DNA from: GCA-003244245 sp036501085
Lineage (GTDB): Bacteria > Actinomycetota > Actinomycetes > Mycobacteriales > Pseudonocardiaceae
NCBI GenBank assembly: GCA_036501085.1
Contig: DASYAZ010000004.1
Coordinates: 1-32,116, forward strand
Direction: 5' to 3'
DNA length: 32,116 nt
The notes under the pieces were generated by a model. That model saw only the letters and a list, made by a program, of their open reading frames with translations, did not search any database and was not told where the DNA came from. This document shows, one piece after another, positions 15,749 to 24,228 of this stretch. How positions within the stretch are numbered: position 1 is the stretch's first letter; every line of letters begins with the position of its first letter. A program made the position numbers and the translations under genes.

Positions 15749-16339
15749 CTATTGAGCCGCCGGCTGGGCAGAGCCGATGATTTCGTCGATGGTACTCGCC
15801 GGTGGTGCCCCCGCCAGATCAGACACGGTCACCAGGACGAGCGAGGTGGGGACCATTCCGGCGGCGGCGGGACCGGTCTCGATGGCGGCAGCCCCGGCTT
15901 GGAACTTGCCGGTGGCGTGCGAGTAGATGAAGCGCAGCTGGTAACCACTCTTGCCGGCGATCTGGGTGGGTCCCTGGCTGGTGACGGTCGCGCCCTGGAT
16001 GCCGGGCTGGCCTGCGATCGCTTGCTCGGCGGCCTGCGCTACTGCCTGGGCGCTGGCAGCCTGAGCGCTGAACAGGCGGGCCATGGCGGTGGCGCACGTG
16101 AGTCCCTGCGAGCAGGTGTTGGGATAGACCATCTGCAGGATCTGGGGGTTGCTCTGATCGGCGATCTGGTGCCAGCCCGCAGGAATGGTGACCGAGATGC
16201 CGACTCCTGGTCCAGACAGTTGCGAGTCACTCACGAGAGTCGAGGATGGTTCGGCTCGGGTGGCGAACACCGAGCCGATGAGCAGCATCGTCGATCCTGC
16301 CACGCCGGCAACGACGGTGAGACGACGTGAAATACTCAT
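15749..16339 (-). CDS. Exported protein of unknown function
   Basis: This 196-residue protein has an n-region SRR, a hydrophobic core VAGVAGSTMLLIGSVFA and a likely cleavage after FATRA, so it is secreted. The mature part starts with a beta-rich ISVTIPAGWHQIAD segment, has a Cys pair nine residues apart (NTCSQGLTC is the local context), an alanine/glutamine-rich helix and a C-terminal beta region (SLVLVTVSD). This outline is similar to small secreted actinobacterial proteins of the LpqN kind but I cannot assign a family. The ATG follows a GGGGGGA tract. It is upstream of and probably cotranscribed with the ArsC-like gene. Confidence 0.75.
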   Translation of the reverse strand: MSISRRLTVVAGVAGSTMLLIGSVFATRAEPSSTLVSDSQLSGPGVGISVTIPAGWHQIADQSNPQILQMVYPNTCSQGLTCATAMARLFSAQAASAQAVAQAAEQAIAGQPGIQGATVTSQGPTQIAGKSGYQLRFIYSHATGKFQAGAAAIETGPAAAGMVPTSLVLVTVSDLAGAPPASTIDEIIGSAQPAAQ

Positions 16340-16502
16340 GGTTCCCCCCGTGGCAACTCAATACTATTCTCATGCTAACGGCGTCAGCTCTTTGCGTCGG
16401 TTCGCGTGTCGTAAAATACGTGTTCGAATCGCAGAGATAAGTGGCTAATCTCGGGAAGCCCCCGTAGTCGCGCGGTAACGGCGCCGTGGCACTCTGTCGG
16501 TC

Positions 16503-17402
16503 GTGCCGGACACCGATCTTCTCAACGAGCTGTGGCGCCAACAATCTCTCTGGTCACGCACAGCCAACCGGATGAAAATGCGGATCGGAAGGGCGCGTGC
16601 TGCGGCTCTTACCATCACTATCTGTGTCTCCGTGCTGGGCGCCCTCGCTGGGGTATTGGCAGGCCCGCTGCCATTGGTGAGTCGAGCGATGGGCGGCGCC
16701 GCTGCGTTCGGGGCGGCGCTGTTGCCGGTGCTGCGACGGGGATGGAGCGGCCGGGCTCTGCGGGACTGGACCAGGGCGCGTTCGGTGTCCGAGGCGCTGA
16801 AGAGCGAGGTGTACCTGTCGCTCGCCGGTGCCGGTGACTACCGCGGTGACGTGCACAGTGCCAGGCTCCGGGAGAAGACCGACGCCGTGCGCGGCGACGG
16901 CTCAGACCTTCTGCGATATCAGGTGGGAATTGTGAGTGTGCATCGGGAACTGCCGCCGGTGGACGATGTCTCATCGTACTTCGCGGTCCGGGTCACCGAC
17001 CAGATCGACAACTATTACCGGCGCAGGGCCGGCGAACTACAGGTCAGGCTTTGGTGGTTCCGTGCCACAGAGATCGCGCTCGCGGTGCTCGGCGCCGCGT
17101 TCGGCGCGATGGCGGCTGCACTCGGCGGTCCGTTTTTCGCGCCGTGGATCGCGGTCGTCGCCACCATTACCGCTGCGCTGGCGGTGCACGTGGCGGCCAC
17201 CCGTTACGAGTTCCAGCTCATCGAGTTCTTGCGTACCGCCGACCGTCTTGAGCAGCTCAAGAGCGCGGCTGTCGCGGGTGGCTCGGTGACGGAGCTGGAC
17301 GCCCTGGTGGTGTCAGCCGAGAGCGTCATCTCCATCGAGAATCAGGGTTGGATGGCCAAGCTAGCGGAGGACTCGCCCGAACAGAAGGCTGCGGATGGCT
17401 AG
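16503..17402 (+). CDS. DUF4231/SLATT-like protein with duplicated 2TM modules
   Basis: This 299-residue protein consists of two similar units. Each has a helical lead-in rich in Arg/Gln, a transmembrane hairpin, and a cytoplasmic helix. Unit one spans about 10-115 (membrane pair near 33-52 and 60-79, then RARSVSEALKSEVYLSLAG); unit two spans about 160-265 (ATEIALAVLGAAFGAMAAAL and PWIAVVATITAALAVHVAAT, then EFLRTADRLEQLKSA). This matches DUF4231, of the SLATT type (2TM proteins predicted to be membrane effectors in nucleotide-signalled defence systems). The GTG 16503 start has no clear ribosome binding site. Its stop overlaps the start of the primase-polymerase gene, so the two are coupled. 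The family call is from pattern memory. Confidence 0.7.
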   Translation: MPDTDLLNELWRQQSLWSRTANRMKMRIGRARAAALTITICVSVLGALAGVLAGPLPLVSRAMGGAAAFGAALLPVLRRGWSGRALRDWTRARSVSEALKSEVYLSLAGAGDYRGDVHSARLREKTDAVRGDGSDLLRYQVGIVSVHRELPPVDDVSSYFAVRVTDQIDNYYRRRAGELQVRLWWFRATEIALAVLGAAFGAMAAALGGPFFAPWIAVVATITAALAVHVAATRYEFQLIEFLRTADRLEQLKSAAVAGGSVTELDALVVSAESVISIENQGWMAKLAEDSPEQKAADG

Positions 17403-18366
17403 GCAGGTGAGCGCCGACGAGGTACGGGATGGGGTGTCGCTGACCAACCTCGGCCAGACGCTGTTCGAGGGTTCAGGAGTGACCAAACGAGAATTGGTGG
17501 ACTACCTGGACGCGGTGTGCGAGCGCATCCTCCCGGTGCTGCGGGACCGTCCGCTGTCAGTGGTCCGGGTGCTGCGCGGTCAGGAACCGTTCATGCAGAA
17601 GAACGTCCCGCGCTACGCCCCGCCGTGGGTGCAGACGGTGCCGTTGTGGGCCGAGACCTCGAGGCGTCAGGTGTCCTATGCGCTGTGCAATGACCGTCGC
17701 ACGCTGCTCTGGTTCGCCAACCAGCGCGCGGTGGAGTACCACCCCACCCTGATCCGGGCCGACCGCTGGGACCATCCCACCGACCTCGTCCTCGACATCG
17801 ATCCCCCCGCCGAAAACCAAGCTGGCGGGTTCGGGCTGGCGGTTCGGGCCGCGCACCTGGTCCGCCAGGTTCTCGCCGAGGCCGGCCTGGTGGGGGTGGT
17901 GAAGACCAGCGGCGCAAAAGGCGTGCACGTGTTCGTCCCGGTCGAGGCCGGGGCGACGCTCGAGGAGGTGGCCGCGGCTACCCGCGCGCTCGCCGCCCGC
18001 GCCGAGCTCATCGATCCCGCTCTCGCCACCACGGCGTACCTCCGGGAGGACCGCGGCGGCAAGGTGTTCCTCGATTCGACCCGCGCCGGAGGGGCCACCG
18101 TGGTGGCGGTCTACAGCCCCCGGGTCCGGCCCGGAACGCCGGTGTCGTTCCCGGTGGCCTGGGATCAGCTTGATCGCGTTGCGGCGGCTGACTTCACCGT
18201 CCGCACCGCGGCCCGGCTGGTCGCGGAGGCGGATCCGTGGGCCGACCAGCTGCCCGAGCCGCAGCGGTTGGGTTCCGAGCTGATCGAGGAGGGCCGCGCT
18301 ATCCCGGTTGCCCGGGTGCAGGCGATGCACGAGGGCAAGCGGCGTGCTCGCGCGCGCCGCGGCTGA
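17395..18366 (+). CDS. LigD-type archaeo-eukaryotic primase-polymerase (stand-alone PolD)
   Basis: This 323-residue protein corresponds to the polymerase domain of bacterial LigD without ligase or nuclease domains. Catalytic signatures are DLVLDIDPP (metal-binding D134/D136), VKTSGAKGVHVFVPV (K170, H178, nucleotide contact) and FLDSTRAGGATVVAVYSPR (third aspartate D227). Upstream landmarks are VVRVLRGQEPFMQKN and RRTLLWFANQRAVEYHP. Stand-alone relatives in mycobacteria (PolD1/PolD2) fill short gaps with a preference for ribonucleotides and may serve base-excision or end-joining repair. ATG 17395 overlaps the previous stop (ATGGCTAG). No Ku or ligase gene is in the window; the partner is instead a 2TM DUF4231 protein. 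Confidence 0.92.
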   Translation: MARQVSADEVRDGVSLTNLGQTLFEGSGVTKRELVDYLDAVCERILPVLRDRPLSVVRVLRGQEPFMQKNVPRYAPPWVQTVPLWAETSRRQVSYALCNDRRTLLWFANQRAVEYHPTLIRADRWDHPTDLVLDIDPPAENQAGGFGLAVRAAHLVRQVLAEAGLVGVVKTSGAKGVHVFVPVEAGATLEEVAAATRALAARAELIDPALATTAYLREDRGGKVFLDSTRAGGATVVAVYSPRVRPGTPVSFPVAWDQLDRVAAADFTVRTAARLVAEADPWADQLPEPQRLGSELIEEGRAIPVARVQAMHEGKRRARARRG

Positions 18367-18418
18367 CCCGCTGCACTGTTAGTATCGCCGCTCCCCGGAG
18401 GAGGAGGTGGGTTCATCA

Positions 18419-18961
18419 ATGGCAGTGAGAATGGTTCATTTCAGCGATCTCAGTGGCGCGACCATCAATGACGACACCGACGTTGTGCGTCTGGTGGTGG
18501 AGCAGCATCCGCTGCTCCAGAACGGCCCGGTGGAGCTTGAGATCATGGTTGACGAGGCGGATGTGGTGCGTAAGAACGCACTCAACGTCGTCAACGTCAA
18601 GCTCTTTCACGGTGACGGCTCCGAGCCGGAGGCGGTCACGATGGAAATCGAGGCGTTCAACCAGCTCGCGAACGGTATGGACATGGAAGACGTGCTCGAC
18701 CGCGCCGAACCTGCCTACGCACCCCGGAAGAGAACCGCGCCGGCCTCAGCCCCGGCCGGTGAGAAGCTGGACTACGCCTCGCTGGAGCACGCGGGCAAGC
18801 CGCACCGCGGCAAGACCACCGAGGCGGAGAAGCGGGTCATCCGGGAGAACTTCCAGATTGTCAACGAGCGCCTGCGGAGCGAGGGCATGCGATCGATTGA
18901 CCTGAACAATGCCGAGCACGTTTCGCGTTACGGACTCGAGGAACTGGCCGGCAAGAGCTAA
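18419..18961 (+). CDS. Conserved actinobacterial hypothetical protein
   Basis: This 180-residue protein has an N-terminal part (about residues 4-90) of beta strands and helices (MVHFSDLSGATINDDTD, VELEIMVDEADVV, VTMEIEAFNQL). A proline/alanine linker follows, then a basic C-terminal helical region (about 125-178) with LDYASLEHAGKPHRGKTTEA and IRENFQIVNERLRSEG. The C-terminal pattern is familiar from unannotated actinobacterial proteins; I know no function. GGAGGAGGAGG lies 11 nt before ATG 18419; a GTG at 18407 is in frame. It stands 52 bp downstream of PolD, so readthrough is possible. It converges on the permease with stops overlapping. Confidence 0.8.
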   Translation: MAVRMVHFSDLSGATINDDTDVVRLVVEQHPLLQNGPVELEIMVDEADVVRKNALNVVNVKLFHGDGSEPEAVTMEIEAFNQLANGMDMEDVLDRAEPAYAPRKRTAPASAPAGEKLDYASLEHAGKPHRGKTTEAEKRVIRENFQIVNERLRSEGMRSIDLNNAEHVSRYGLEELAGKS

Positions 18962-20613
18962 TAAGCTTTGTTGAGTTCTTTTTCCTCTTCGGCTGCTTCG
19001 GCGGTGGTCTCGGAGACCTGCTGGCGTACCCGCTGTGGGGAGAACCGGACGGACAGTGCGGTCAGGTAGATGATCGCCGACCAGATCAGGTTGACCAGGA
19101 AGCCCCATTCCGGGCCGATCAGCCCGGTTCCGTCGTAGACGCTCAGGTAGCTGATCACCCCGTTGCCGATGAGCCAGGGCAGGATCCAGGTCGCGCCCGC
19201 TTTCCAGTCCAGATGCGGTGCCTGGCCCTTGCTGCTGTAGTGGAAGATCGGCCACAGGACGAAGCCGATCGCGATACAGATTCCGATCTTGAGGTTGGTG
19301 GTCCATCCCGCCCAAAAGATGATCATGTTGGAGGAGTAGAACGCGAGGAACGGGATGAGGTCCCCACCGGGCAGCTTGAAGGGCCGTTCGTGATCGGGTA
19401 GCTGGCGGCGCAGTGCCGCCAGCACCAGCGGGCCGGTGCCGAAGGAGAGCACCGTGGCCGAGGTGATGAAGGTGACCAGGGACTGCCAGCTCGGGAAGGG
19501 CAGGAAGAAGATCAGGCCGACGATGAAGGTGAGCACCAGGCTGATCCAGGGGACGCCCTGGCGGTTGATCTTGGTCAGCGAGTGCGGGGCGTTGCGGTTT
19601 TTGCCCATCGCGTAGGAGACCCGGGTGGTGACCGCGGTGTAGGCGAACCCGGTGTCTGCCGGTGAGATCACCGCGTCGATGTAGAGCAGGGTCGCCAGCC
19701 AGCTCAGCCCGAGGATGGTGGCGATGGCGGCCAGCGGGCCGAAGTCATCGGCGAAGGCCAGTTCCTTCCAGCCGTGCGAGCTCATCAGGTCCGAGGGCCG
19801 GACCGCGCCGATGAACGCGATCTCCAGTGCGATGTATATGACCCCGCACAGCAGAACCGATCCGATCACCGCGAACGGGACGTTGACACTGGGGTTCTTC
19901 GTCTCCCCCGCCAGCTCGACCCCTTGCCGGAAGCCGAGGAAGGAGAACACGATGCCGGCGGTCGGGATGGCGGTGAACACCCCACCCCAGCCTTGGGGCA
20001 TGAACCCGAAGGAGCTGAAGTTCTCGCCGTGGAACACCGTCACCAGAAACGCCGCGATCACCAGGATGATGATCGCCAGCTTCCACCAGACCGCGGCGTT
20101 GTTGATCTGTGCGAAGTACTTGACGCCGATGTAGTTCAAGACGACGAACACTGCCATCCCGACGATGGCGAACACCCCACCCAGGCCGGTTAACGTGTAC
20201 GTCGACTCACCCTCGACCAGGTGTTTGGTGGTCAGCGGGAGGTACTTGGTGGCGTACTGCAGCGCCGCTTCCACCTCGATCGGCGGCACGGACACCGCAG
20301 CCAGCCAGGTGATCCACCCCATGGTGTAACTGGCGAACGAGCCGAAGGACAGGTGCGGGAAGCGCACCACCCCACCGGAGATCGGGAACATGGTGCCCAG
20401 CTCGGCGAAGCACAACCCGATCAGCAGGATCATCACCGTCGCGATCGCCCACGAGATGACCGCCGCCGGCCCCGCCGTGTGCGCCGCCCGCAGCGCGCTG
20501 AACAGCCATCCGGATCCGATGATCGAACCCACGCCGGCGAACAGCAGGCCGATCTTGCCGACGTCCCTGCGCAGCTGCCCCTCCACCGGGGCTGACTGTG
20601 ACGTCACCGCCAT
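18958..20613 (-). CDS. APC-superfamily amino acid permease
   Basis: This 551-residue protein with about 12-13 membrane segments is an amino acid/polyamine/organocation transporter. The first unwound helix, LLFAGVGSIIGSGWLFS, holds the GSIIGSGW substrate-binding motif of the superfamily. SWAIATVMILLIGLCFAELG and FSFLGFRQGVELAGETKNP are further family marks. The long cytoplasmic C terminus is acidic (TTAEAAEEEKELNKAY). It imports or exchanges an amino acid by proton coupling; specificity cannot be read. ATG 20613 follows GGGAG by 9 nt. A structured 5' region of about 290 bp precedes it. The 3' end overlaps the hypothetical gene by 4 bp with no separate terminator. Confidence 0.93.
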   Translation of the reverse strand: MAVTSQSAPVEGQLRRDVGKIGLLFAGVGSIIGSGWLFSALRAAHTAGPAAVISWAIATVMILLIGLCFAELGTMFPISGGVVRFPHLSFGSFASYTMGWITWLAAVSVPPIEVEAALQYATKYLPLTTKHLVEGESTYTLTGLGGVFAIVGMAVFVVLNYIGVKYFAQINNAAVWWKLAIIILVIAAFLVTVFHGENFSSFGFMPQGWGGVFTAIPTAGIVFSFLGFRQGVELAGETKNPSVNVPFAVIGSVLLCGVIYIALEIAFIGAVRPSDLMSSHGWKELAFADDFGPLAAIATILGLSWLATLLYIDAVISPADTGFAYTAVTTRVSYAMGKNRNAPHSLTKINRQGVPWISLVLTFIVGLIFFLPFPSWQSLVTFITSATVLSFGTGPLVLAALRRQLPDHERPFKLPGGDLIPFLAFYSSNMIIFWAGWTTNLKIGICIAIGFVLWPIFHYSSKGQAPHLDWKAGATWILPWLIGNGVISYLSVYDGTGLIGPEWGFLVNLIWSAIIYLTALSVRFSPQRVRQQVSETTAEAAEEEKELNKAY

Positions 20614-20796
20614 AGTGCTGTCTCCCTACTCCGGACAGGGGGCAAACTGGCATCGGTGCTCTCGGCGGCGCCGACCGCAGGGCGACCGTAGTGTGCAGGT
20701 TAGGCGACCACTCCGGACCTATCCAGCTCGGCGGGCTTCGCCGCCACCGGCCGCCCTCCCTGTGGTTGTAAGGGCACGAGGTGAGGGCAAGAAACA

Positions 20797-20833
20797 AGCC
20801 CCAGCGCAGGGTCGGGGGTTCCGTGCTGGGGCT
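20797..20833 (-). terminator. Hairpin with T-rich tail (minus-strand terminator or attenuator)
   Basis: AGCCCCAGC and GCTGGGGCT form a perfect 9-bp stem, extendable by two more pairs inward, around a 15-19 nt loop. On the minus strand it is followed by TTGTTTCTTG, as in an intrinsic terminator. No minus-strand gene ends just upstream of it, and the permease gene starts 184 bp downstream. It may therefore be an attenuator in the permease leader. Confidence 0.5.
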
Positions 20834-20878
20834 CTACACATGGTGTCGCGATCCGAACCCGAAGCGTTACACGGTTCT

Positions 20879-20914
20879 CCGGAAGTTTCGGAAGTGGAGA
20901 GCGCGCCGGAAGTT
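20879..20914. repeat. Three 9-bp CCGGAAGTT-like repeats in phase
   Basis: CCGGAAGTT (20879-20887), TCGGAAGTG (20888-20896) and CCGGAAGTT (20906-20914) start 9 and 18 bp apart. They lie between the permease leader and the unknown plus-strand gene. They could be a multi-site operator. A nine-base ACTCCGGAC repeat also occurs at 20629-20637 and 20710-20718 in the same intergenic region. Confidence 0.4.
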
Positions 20915-20969
20915 GACCGTTAAATGATCAAGGTGGGTGCGGGCGGGGTTGGCCGGTTGCCTACGATGT

Positions 20970-21559
20970 GTGACCGTGAGCATCGTGAGCGGTGGCCCGC
21001 CGGCCTCGGCGAGAGCTGTCTCCGATGCGCTGGCCGGATTGGGTGCCCATGCCCAACCCCTCTCGGATGCGCAGCTGGCCGTCGCTGAGCAGGCTGAGGG
21101 CAGTGCGGGATTGGTGGCCCGGCTGTCCAACGCCCTCTACGGCTCAGCGTTGGTGCAGGTGCGCAATGCCGAGCTGGCGGCACCCGGGGTCGATGGGGGG
21201 CGCGCCTACCGCACGAGGCATGGGCGGCGACCGGGGTCACGTCGCCGGATGGTGCGTTGTTGCTGCATTACGCTGCGGCGCGGCTCTCGGCAGAGCTGCA
21301 GTTGATCAAGCAGCGGTTGGCGGCGGACCACGGGACGATGGCGGCCGCCTCCCGCGCTGGTGAGGCACTGACACTGCTGCTGGAGGTGTGCACCATGCCC
21401 AGCATGGACGATCCCCGCGCCGGCGTGGTGACCACGAACCTCACCCGCGCTGCCGACCAGCTCGTCACCGCCGCTGACCGCATCGACGGCTTGTTGTCCC
21501 CGGCCGCGCCGGCCCCGCACCCAGCTGCGCAGCCACCGCCGTTGCCGGGTCGCCGGTGA
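20970..21559 (+). pseudogene. Unknown helical protein gene with one frameshift
   Basis: The first frame runs from GTG 20970 or 20976 (SIVSGGPPASARAVSDALAG) to about residue 75 (VRNAELAAPGVDGG). The correct sequence then continues in another frame as RLPHEAWAATGVTSPDGAL, LLHYAAARLSAELQL, to TGA 21557-21559. The switch falls on a six-G run at about 21195-21200; one added base restores a single protein of about 195 residues that is alpha-helical and alanine-rich, with a C-terminal proline tail. It has no membrane segment or recognisable domain. The last 95 bp overlap the 3' end of the MFS gene. A sequencing error in the G run is as likely as a real mutation. Confidence 0.6.
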
Positions 21560-23075
21560 GGCCGCGCAGCGGGACCTCCCGGATGACCCATGCGGCGAGC
21601 ACTGCCAGCAGCGCGATCAGTGCTCCCCACCGGAACACCAGATCGATACCACTGCTCATGGCCTGCTGGTAGGCCTCTCGGGCAGCCACCGGGAGCTGCT
21701 CGAGCCCGGCCGGAGTGAGCCCGCCGGTTCCGGGCGATCCGGGCAGTCCCGCCTCCAGCCGCTGGGCGAACAGCGTGCCGAACAGCGAGACGCCGATCGA
21801 GCCGCCGATGGTGCGGAACAGCGTGGCCGCACCGGTGGCCGCACCGAGGTCGGCGGGCCCGACGCTGTTCTGCACCACGAGCAGGGTGGTCTGCATCAGC
21901 ATTCCCATCCCGACGCCGAGCACGACCATCCACATCGAGGTGGTCAGTGCCGTGGTGTCCTGGTCCATGGTGCCGAGCAGGCCCAGGCCGCCGGCCATCA
22001 GGGCAGAGCCGGCGAGCAGCAGGCCCCGGTAGCGCCCGGTGCGGGAGACGAGCTGCCCGCCGAGCAGCGATGTGGCCAGCATGCCGCCCATCAACGGCAG
22101 CAGCAGCAACCCGCTGCTGGTGGCCGAGGCGCCCTGCACGCTCTGCTGGAACTGCGGCAGGAACGTCACCGCCCCGAACATCGCCAACCCGGTGAGGAAG
22201 GTCAGCGTGACGGCTGCGGTCAGATTGCGGCTGGTGAACAGGCGCAGTGGCAGGATCGGCTCGGCGACCCGGCGTTCGACGGCAACGAACGCGCCCAGCG
22301 CGAGCACGCTCAGCGCACCCAGCGCCAGGATGGGCGCCGAGCTCCAGGCGTACTGGCTACCACCCCAGCTGGCCAGCAGGGTCAGTGCGGCGACTCCGGC
22401 GGCGAGCAGGCTTGCCCCGGCCCAGTCGACGGACACCTCGGCGCGGCGGCCCGGCAGGTGCATGGTCAGCGTGGTCACCACCAGCGCGAGGATGCCCAGC
22501 GGCAGGTTGATGTAGAAGGTCCACCGCCAGCTCAGGTGGTCGGTGAGCAGGCCGCCCAGCAGTGGCCCGCCGATGAAGGCCACTGGCATCACCGCGGCCA
22601 TCAGGCCCTGGTAGCGGCCACGATCGCGCAGGGGCACCAGGTCACCGATGATCGCGGTGGCTCCGACCATCAGCCCGCCCGCTCCCAGACCCTGGATCCC
22701 GCGAAAGGCGATCAGCTCGCCCATCCCCTGGGACAACCCGGCCAGCGAAGACCCGATCAGGAACACCACGATCGAGGCCAGGAACACGCCCTTGCGACCG
22801 TAGAGATCGCCCAGCTTGGCCCACACCGGCGTGGACACCGCGCTGGCCAGCGCGTACCCGGTGACCACCCAGGACAGGTGCGCCATCCCGCCCAGCTCAC
22901 CGACGATCGTCGGCATCGCGGTGCCCACGATCAGGTTGTCCAGCATGGCCAGCAGCATGGCGATCATCAACCCGCTCATCGCGGTGTAGATCTCCCGCTT
23001 GGACTGGGGTTGCTTGGTTTGGGGCCGCCGGGGCACTTGAACTGGGCGTGCCATGATCATGGGCGCTGTCGTCAT
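21465..23075 (-). CDS. DHA2-type MFS multidrug exporter
   Basis: This 536-residue protein with about 14 membrane segments belongs to the EmrB/QacA (DHA2) drug:proton antiporter family. Landmarks are LDNLIVGTAMPTIVGELGG (family motif in helix 1), motif A GDLYGRKGVF after helix 2, and GGPLLGGLLTDHLSWRWTFYINLP (motif C-like, end of helix 5). About 45 C-terminal residues are loosely conserved (ATAVAAQLGAGPARP). It likely expels cationic or hydrophobic compounds. The gene is divergent from a TetR regulator across a 53-bp palindrome that should hold its promoter. The 3' end overlaps the unknown frameshifted gene on the other strand. Confidence 0.95.
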   Translation of the reverse strand: MTTAPMIMARPVQVPRRPQTKQPQSKREIYTAMSGLMIAMLLAMLDNLIVGTAMPTIVGELGGMAHLSWVVTGYALASAVSTPVWAKLGDLYGRKGVFLASIVVFLIGSSLAGLSQGMGELIAFRGIQGLGAGGLMVGATAIIGDLVPLRDRGRYQGLMAAVMPVAFIGGPLLGGLLTDHLSWRWTFYINLPLGILALVVTTLTMHLPGRRAEVSVDWAGASLLAAGVAALTLLASWGGSQYAWSSAPILALGALSVLALGAFVAVERRVAEPILPLRLFTSRNLTAAVTLTFLTGLAMFGAVTFLPQFQQSVQGASATSSGLLLLPLMGGMLATSLLGGQLVSRTGRYRGLLLAGSALMAGGLGLLGTMDQDTTALTTSMWMVVLGVGMGMLMQTTLLVVQNSVGPADLGAATGAATLFRTIGGSIGVSLFGTLFAQRLEAGLPGSPGTGGLTPAGLEQLPVAAREAYQQAMSSGIDLVFRWGALIALLAVLAAWVIREVPLRGLTGDPATAVAAQLGAGPARPGTTSRRCGQRR

Positions 23076-23099
23076 CGAACCTCTCCAGTCTGTCTCCTA

Positions 23100-23152
23100 C
23101 TTACTTGTCGACCGGCTAGCTAGTTTTGTTAGCTAGCCGGTCGACAAGTAAG
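23100..23152. promoter_or_regulatory. 53-bp palindrome with 23-bp perfect arms, operator of the TetR/MFS pair
   Basis: The left arm 23100-23122 and right arm 23130-23152 are exact reverse complements around the spacer GTTTTGT. The arms contain nested short palindromes (GTCGAC, CCGG, GCTAGC). It ends 9 bp before the TetR GTG and 24 bp after the MFS ATG. This is much longer than a single TetR operator, so two dimers probably bind, one on each arm. Confidence 0.85.
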
Positions 23153-23161
23153 GTGAGGACT

Positions 23162-23731
23162 GTGACGGCGAACGAAAGTGAACGGGACGAACGGCGGACC
23201 GACACCCGCGAGCAGATCCGCACGCTCGCGCTGGAGCTGTTCGCCGAGCGCGGCTACGACGGAACCTCGCTGCGGGAGATCGCCGAGCGTCTCGGCATCA
23301 CCAAGGCCGCGGTGTACTACCACTTCAGGACCAAGGAGCAGATCCTCGCCAGCCTGATCGGTGACTTCTTCGCCGAGATCGACGCGCTCGTGTGCTGGGC
23401 GCAGCAGCAACCGGCCATCCCCGCCACCCGGGAGCAGGTGCTGCGCCGCTACCAGGCCCTGCTCTCCGAGCGCACCACCCAGCTCGCCCAGTTCCTGCAG
23501 GAGGGACAGACCGCGCTGCGCGACATCGCCTCCGGTGACGAGCTGCGCAGTAGGTTCGCCCGGCTCGCCGACCTGCTCGCCGACCCGGGCGACCTGATCG
23601 CCGCCCGGCTGCGGGCCCGTCTCGCCCTGGTCGCCCTGCACATGGGCGCCACCGCCGGCCAGCGCCTCAACACCCCCGACCAGCAGACCCGGGAAGCCGC
23701 CCTGCGGATCGCCCTCGACCTCATCGCCTGA
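23162..23731 (+). CDS. TetR/AcrR-family regulator of the MFS exporter
   Basis: This 189-residue protein has the helix-turn-helix in residues about 15-62 (QIRTLALELFAERGYDG, SLREIAERLGITKAAVYYHF, RTKEQIL). The rest is a ligand-binding helical domain with a YQALLSERTTQLAQFLQEGQ core. GTG 23162 follows GGTGAGG. The divergent position beside a drug exporter and the long shared palindrome make local repression, relieved by an exported compound, very likely. Confidence 0.93.
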   Translation: MTANESERDERRTDTREQIRTLALELFAERGYDGTSLREIAERLGITKAAVYYHFRTKEQILASLIGDFFAEIDALVCWAQQQPAIPATREQVLRRYQALLSERTTQLAQFLQEGQTALRDIASGDELRSRFARLADLLADPGDLIAARLRARLALVALHMGATAGQRLNTPDQQTREAALRIALDLIA

Positions 23732-23739
23732 CCGCTGCG

Positions 23740-24030
23740 GGTGCGCCAGGCTTGGAGTGCGACAAGCAGCGCGAGTACCGCGGCGATGTCGCCGAAGATC
23801 TCGAAGGTCGGGTGCAGGCCGAGCGGCGTGGTTAGCACGCCGGCGAGGATGACGGGCACCGACAGCCCCATGTAGGCGACGAGGGCGTGCACCAGGTCGG
23901 GTGCACGGGTTGTGCACGCTGAAGCGCGCCGCGACGTACTGCACGGCCGCCGTGATGTGGCCGATGGCGGCCCTTGCTAGGTCGTGGAGCAGGTCGTTGC
24001 TCTTCTGGCGAGGTATCAGCCAGGGCCACA
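23740..24030 (-). pseudogene. C-terminal remnant of a membrane transporter
   Basis: On the minus strand, LLHDLARAAIGHITAAVQYV and AARFSVHN (about 24000-23910) continue in a shifted frame as DLVHALVAYMGLSVPVILAG and IAAVLALLVALQAWRTR (about 23900-23745). Together they look like the last two or three membrane helices of a transporter, possibly MFS. There is no start and no intact upstream part. The rest of the 23732-24228 gap holds only the methyltransferase promoter region. Confidence 0.5.
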
Positions 24031-24215
24031 CCCAGAACTCGTCACGCGGCGTGAACAGCTTTCAGAGATGATTCGGTCGGCGTGCGCCGCACAGAGCCGG
24101 CGTACCCGAGCCGGTTCACGGGTGTCGGCCTACCTGCGGCCAGCCAGGGCGTCTTCCAGCCAGAACACGCCTCCACCACCGGGTTAGCCAGCCGCTCCGG
24201 TCGCCCGGGCGCGAC

Positions 24216-24221
24216 TACCGT
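24216..24221 (+). promoter_or_regulatory. -10-like element implying a leaderless methyltransferase mRNA
   Basis: TACCGT ends 7 nt before GTG 24229, and no ribosome binding site precedes that GTG. This is the spacing seen for leaderless actinobacterial transcripts. Confidence 0.35.
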
Positions 24222-24228
24222 GCGCGCG

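Noticed and set aside
16411..16440. GTTCGAATC resembling a tRNA T-loop
   Set aside because: The flanking bases do not form a T-stem and no acceptor, D or anticodon arm can be drawn.
20840..20900. Minus-strand GGTTCGGATCGCG and a trailing ACACCA resembling a tRNA 3' end
   Set aside because: The T-stem fails at the second pair and no cloverleaf can be built upstream.
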